From contig MU646331.1 of the NCBI GenBank assembly GCA_026770585.1, positions 812,837 to 825,466 on the forward strand: a stretch of DNA of 12,630 nt, read 5' to 3'. The stretch comes from Baffinella frigidus (Eukaryota; Cryptophyceae; Cryptomonadales; Baffinellaceae). The first letter of the stretch is position 1. Every line of letters starts with the position of its first letter. The translations under genes were made by a program, and so were the position numbers. Positions 11,118-12,630 of the stretch are shown here, one piece after another. The notes beneath the pieces were generated by a model that was given only the letters and a program-made list of their open reading frames with translations, was not told the DNA's origin and did no database searches.

Positions 11118-11217
11118 TCCCTTAAGTGACCAACGGGCGAATATTCGCCCGTGGAAGCCCGAGGCAGGTCCTAGGGCCCTACGGTAGGGCGTATGCGCCT
11201 ACTGGTCACTTAAGGGA
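11118..11217. mobile_element. Hairpin family B, stand-alone copy
   Basis: TCCCTTAAGTGACCAACGGG to GGTCACTTAAGGGA, exactly 100 bp, TA on both sides. The inner stem is CGGGCGAATATTCGCCCG; the core is CCTAGGGCCCTACGGTAGG. Confidence 0.92.
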
Positions 11218-11290
11218 TAATCATCACCGAGATGACACCGATCTCATCTCGGTGGTCATGCGGGCCCGGACCAGTTGGTTGGCAATGAAG

Positions 11291-11489
11291 ATCTCTCTCT
11301 CTCGCTCGCTCGCTCGCTCGCTCGCTCGCTCTCCCTCGCTCTCCCTCTCTCTCTCTCTCTCTCTCTCGCTCGCTCGCTCGCTCTCGCTGTCTCGCTCGCT
11401 CGCTCGCTCGCTCGCTCGCTCTCCTTCTCCCCTCTCTCTCTCTCTCTCTCTCTCTCCCTCCCTCTCTCCCTCTCCCTCTCTCTCTCTCT
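11291..11489 (+). repeat. CT/CGCT compound microsatellite
   Basis: Blocks of (CT)n alternate with (CGCT)n and CCCT variants, nearly 200 bp. The two long Ser/Leu/Arg-rich open frames crossing it are artefacts of the repeat. Confidence 0.95.
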
Positions 11490-11544
11490 AACCCTCGCCG
11501 ATCTCGCCGACCAAGACCGCCTCGATTTCTTGCGGCCCGGCCTG

Positions 11545-11666
11545 GTTTAGGGTTCAGGGTTCAGGGTTTAGGGTCGTAGGTCTTATCGCTTAAGGGTTAT
11601 TCGAAAATTCCTGCGGGTTATTTCTTCGGGTTATTCCTTAAGGGTTATTCGAAAATTCCTTCGAAG
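11545..11666 (-). repeat. TTTAGGG start and CTTAAGGGTTATTCGAAAATTCC tandem pair
   Basis: GTTTAGGGTTCAGGG lies at 11545-11573. A unit of about 27 bp, CTTAAGGGTTATTCGAAAAT, then occurs twice (about 11589 and 11637), separated by a shortened GGGTTATT repeat. Confidence 0.8.
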
Positions 11667-11673
11667 TACGCAG

Positions 11674-11736
11674 GCAGAGCCAGTGCTTGATGTTGCTTCG
11701 TGGTCCCGCGTGCAGTTAGATCGTGATTTCCACCGT
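11674..11736 (+). CDS. Possible exon of an unidentified gene
   Basis: Between TACGCAG and the good donor GTAAGG lies a 21-codon open block reading AEPVLDVASWSRVQLDRDFHR. The composition looks protein-like and the splice signals are the best in the right part of the window, but the block is short, I recognise no family, and no partner exon joins it convincingly. A chance reading is possible. Confidence 0.25.
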
Positions 11737-11741
11737 GTAAG

Positions 11742-11920
11742 GGGTTAGGGTTTAGGGTTCAGGGTTCAGGGTTTGGGGTTTGGGGTTTAGGGTTTAGGGT
11801 TTAGGTTTAGGGTTTGGGGTTTGGGGTTTGGGGTTTAGGGTTTAGGGTTTGCAGTTTAGGGTTGAGGGTTTAGGGTTCGGGGTTTAGGGTTTAGGGTTTA
11901 GGGTGTAGGGTTTAGGGTTT
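11742..11920 (-). repeat. TTTAGGG array (G-rich strand up)
   Basis: Heptamers TTTAGGG, TTTGGGG, TTCAGGG. Opposite strand orientation to the arrays in the SQR gene. Confidence 0.94.
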
Positions 11921-11925
11921 ACATG

Positions 11926-11981
11926 CGGCGGTGCATCCCTCCCATGCTCCGCAGAATTGTCCCTCGCCTGCTGCGTGAAAG
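11926..11981. repeat. Duplicated 56-bp segment, first copy
   Basis: CGGCGGTGCATCCCTCCCAT to CGTGAAAG aligns without gaps to 12116-12171, 45 of 56 identical by my hand count. Substitutions show no codon-position bias. Both copies are adjacent to TTTAGGG arrays, recalling the exon echoes of the SQR gene. On the minus strand TTTCACGCAG and ATGTAAAC would make splice-like edges, but I identify no protein. 11982-12115 is unique sequence with no clear gene. Confidence 0.7.
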
Positions 11982-12115
11982 TAGGAGGTGGAGTTAGAAT
12001 CCATCCGGAAAATGCTCGTATGAGCGGCCGACACGGGGTACAGCAAGTGGCACAATGCGTCGAGCATGTGCGGCGCTGACGCTGGTTGTTTGGCAGTAAA
12101 TTATCAATCTCTCAG

Positions 12116-12171
12116 CGGCGGCGCATCCCTTCCATTCTCCGGGGGAGTATCCCTCTCCTGCTTCGTGGAAG
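12116..12171. repeat. Duplicated 56-bp segment, second copy
   Basis: CGGCGGCGCATCCCTTCCAT to CGTGGAAG, partner of 11926-11981. Confidence 0.7.
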
Positions 12172-12175
12172 AGGG

Positions 12176-12300
12176 TTGGGGGTTAGGGTTCAGGGTTTAG
12201 GGGTTAGGGGTTAGGGTTTGGAATTTGTGGTTTAGGGTTTAGGGTTTAGGGTTTAGGGTTTAGGGTTTAGAGTTAAGGGTTAAGGGTTTCGGGGCTTAAA
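12176..12300 (-). repeat. TTTAGGG array
   Basis: Mostly TTTAGGG with GGGTTAGGGG variants; pure at about 12230-12266. Confidence 0.93.
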
Positions 12301-12397
12301 GTTTAAGTCCCTCCCCATCTCCGTGGAACTGACACTGATTGTCTATTTATTATTATTATCGTTGTTTTATCATTGGTTTTCATTGTTGAGGGTTTTG

Positions 12398-12502
12398 GGT
12401 TACTACCCGAGAACGCTGGAGCACCTCGCTTACATGTGGGGTTGCAAGAATTTGTCGAAACCGTGGCACGGGTCAGCACACGCCGATTTCCCTCCCACAT
12501 GA
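12398..12502 (+). other. Open block of uncertain status
   Basis: Reads GYYPRTLEHLAYMWGC then KNLSKPWHGSAHADFPPT and a TGA. The amino-acid mix is protein-like and the base composition differs from the repeats around it. However the frame stays open upstream through AT-rich sequence, no acceptor is decisive, and I do not recognise a family. The antisense frame from about 12500 down is also open. It could be a terminal exon or chance. Confidence 0.2.
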
Positions 12503-12504
12503 GG

Positions 12505-12630
12505 TTCGGGGTTTGAGTTTGGGATGTGGGGTGTGGGGTGTGGGGTGTGGGGTTTGGGGTGGGGGGGGTGGGGGGGGGGGTTTGGGGTTTGGGGTTTGGG
12601 GTTTGGGGTTTGGGGTTTGGGGTTTGGGGT
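12505..12630 (-). repeat. TTTGGGG-type array at the window edge
   Basis: GGGTGTG variants, then G runs (12560-12580), then at least seven TTTGGGG heptamers running off the window. A drifted TTTAGGG array with high G-quadruplex potential. Confidence 0.93.

Noticed and set aside
8145-11217. CRISPR array
   Set aside because: Repeats are irregularly spaced full-length palindromes with TA flanks and nesting, in a spliced eukaryotic context; no regular repeat-spacer order.
11126-11550. Two Ser/Leu/Ala/Arg repeat open frames
   Set aside because: Direct translation of the CT/CGCT microsatellite.
12505-12630. True chromosome end (telomere)
   Set aside because: The array is degenerate, similar arrays are inside introns, and the window is cut arbitrarily; no evidence of a terminus.
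1-12630. tRNA or rRNA genes
   Set aside because: I looked for TTCGANTC-type B boxes and conserved rRNA blocks and found nothing with a consistent fold.

Overview
Eukaryotic nuclear DNA, very rich in repeats. The recurring heptamer CCCTAAA/TTTAGGG (Arabidopsis-type telomere unit) fills introns and intergenic DNA, coding matter is confined to short GC-rich exons, and the splice acceptors are almost always AG followed by G, with some apparent GC donors. This points to a microalga or protist with TTTAGGG telomeres. A prasinophyte green alga (Cymbomonas-like) or a dinoflagellate would both fit; the sequence does not settle which.

The one gene I can identify is the 3' part of a sulfide:quinone oxidoreductase (SQR) gene on the + strand. 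Eight exon pieces (1-31, 966-1006, 2167-2241, 3929-4018, 5149-5232, 7020-7069, 7408-7440, 7739-7781) join in one uninterrupted frame of 447 nt (148 residues plus stop). They carry the FAD-binding GD motif, the C-terminal redox cysteine in YDGYTSCP and the membrane-associating C-terminal helices of the family. The N-terminal two thirds lies upstream of the window. Seven introns, 298 to about 1790 bp, separate the pieces. They are filled with degenerate CCCTAAA arrays, CT microsatellites, foldback elements and decayed copies of the neighbouring exons.

The striking feature is a pattern of 'exon echoes'. Next to exons 3, 4 and 5 lie extra, partly decayed copies of the exon edges. Upstream echoes keep the acceptor edge; downstream echoes keep the donor edge and its GT. 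Nearly every interval between an exon and its echo, or between two echoes, contains an inverted-repeat (hairpin) element, including a perfect unspaced 124-bp palindrome and a four-copy ~100-bp family beginning GGATCAAAT. This resembles introner-like or MITE activity at exon edges.

Downstream of the gene (about 7920-11290) is a dense cluster of two further hairpin families, A (CAGGGGTACC ends) and B (TCCCTTAAGTGGCGAG ends). Both are flanked by TA dinucleotides, as expected for Tc1/mariner-type MITEs. B is found inserted within A twice, which gives their relative age. Satellite-like and microsatellite DNA lies between them.

The right end (11290-12630) holds a CT/CG microsatellite, then TTTAGGG arrays now in G-rich orientation, drifting to TTTGGGG at the edge. 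A few possible exons there (best 11674-11736) remain unidentified.
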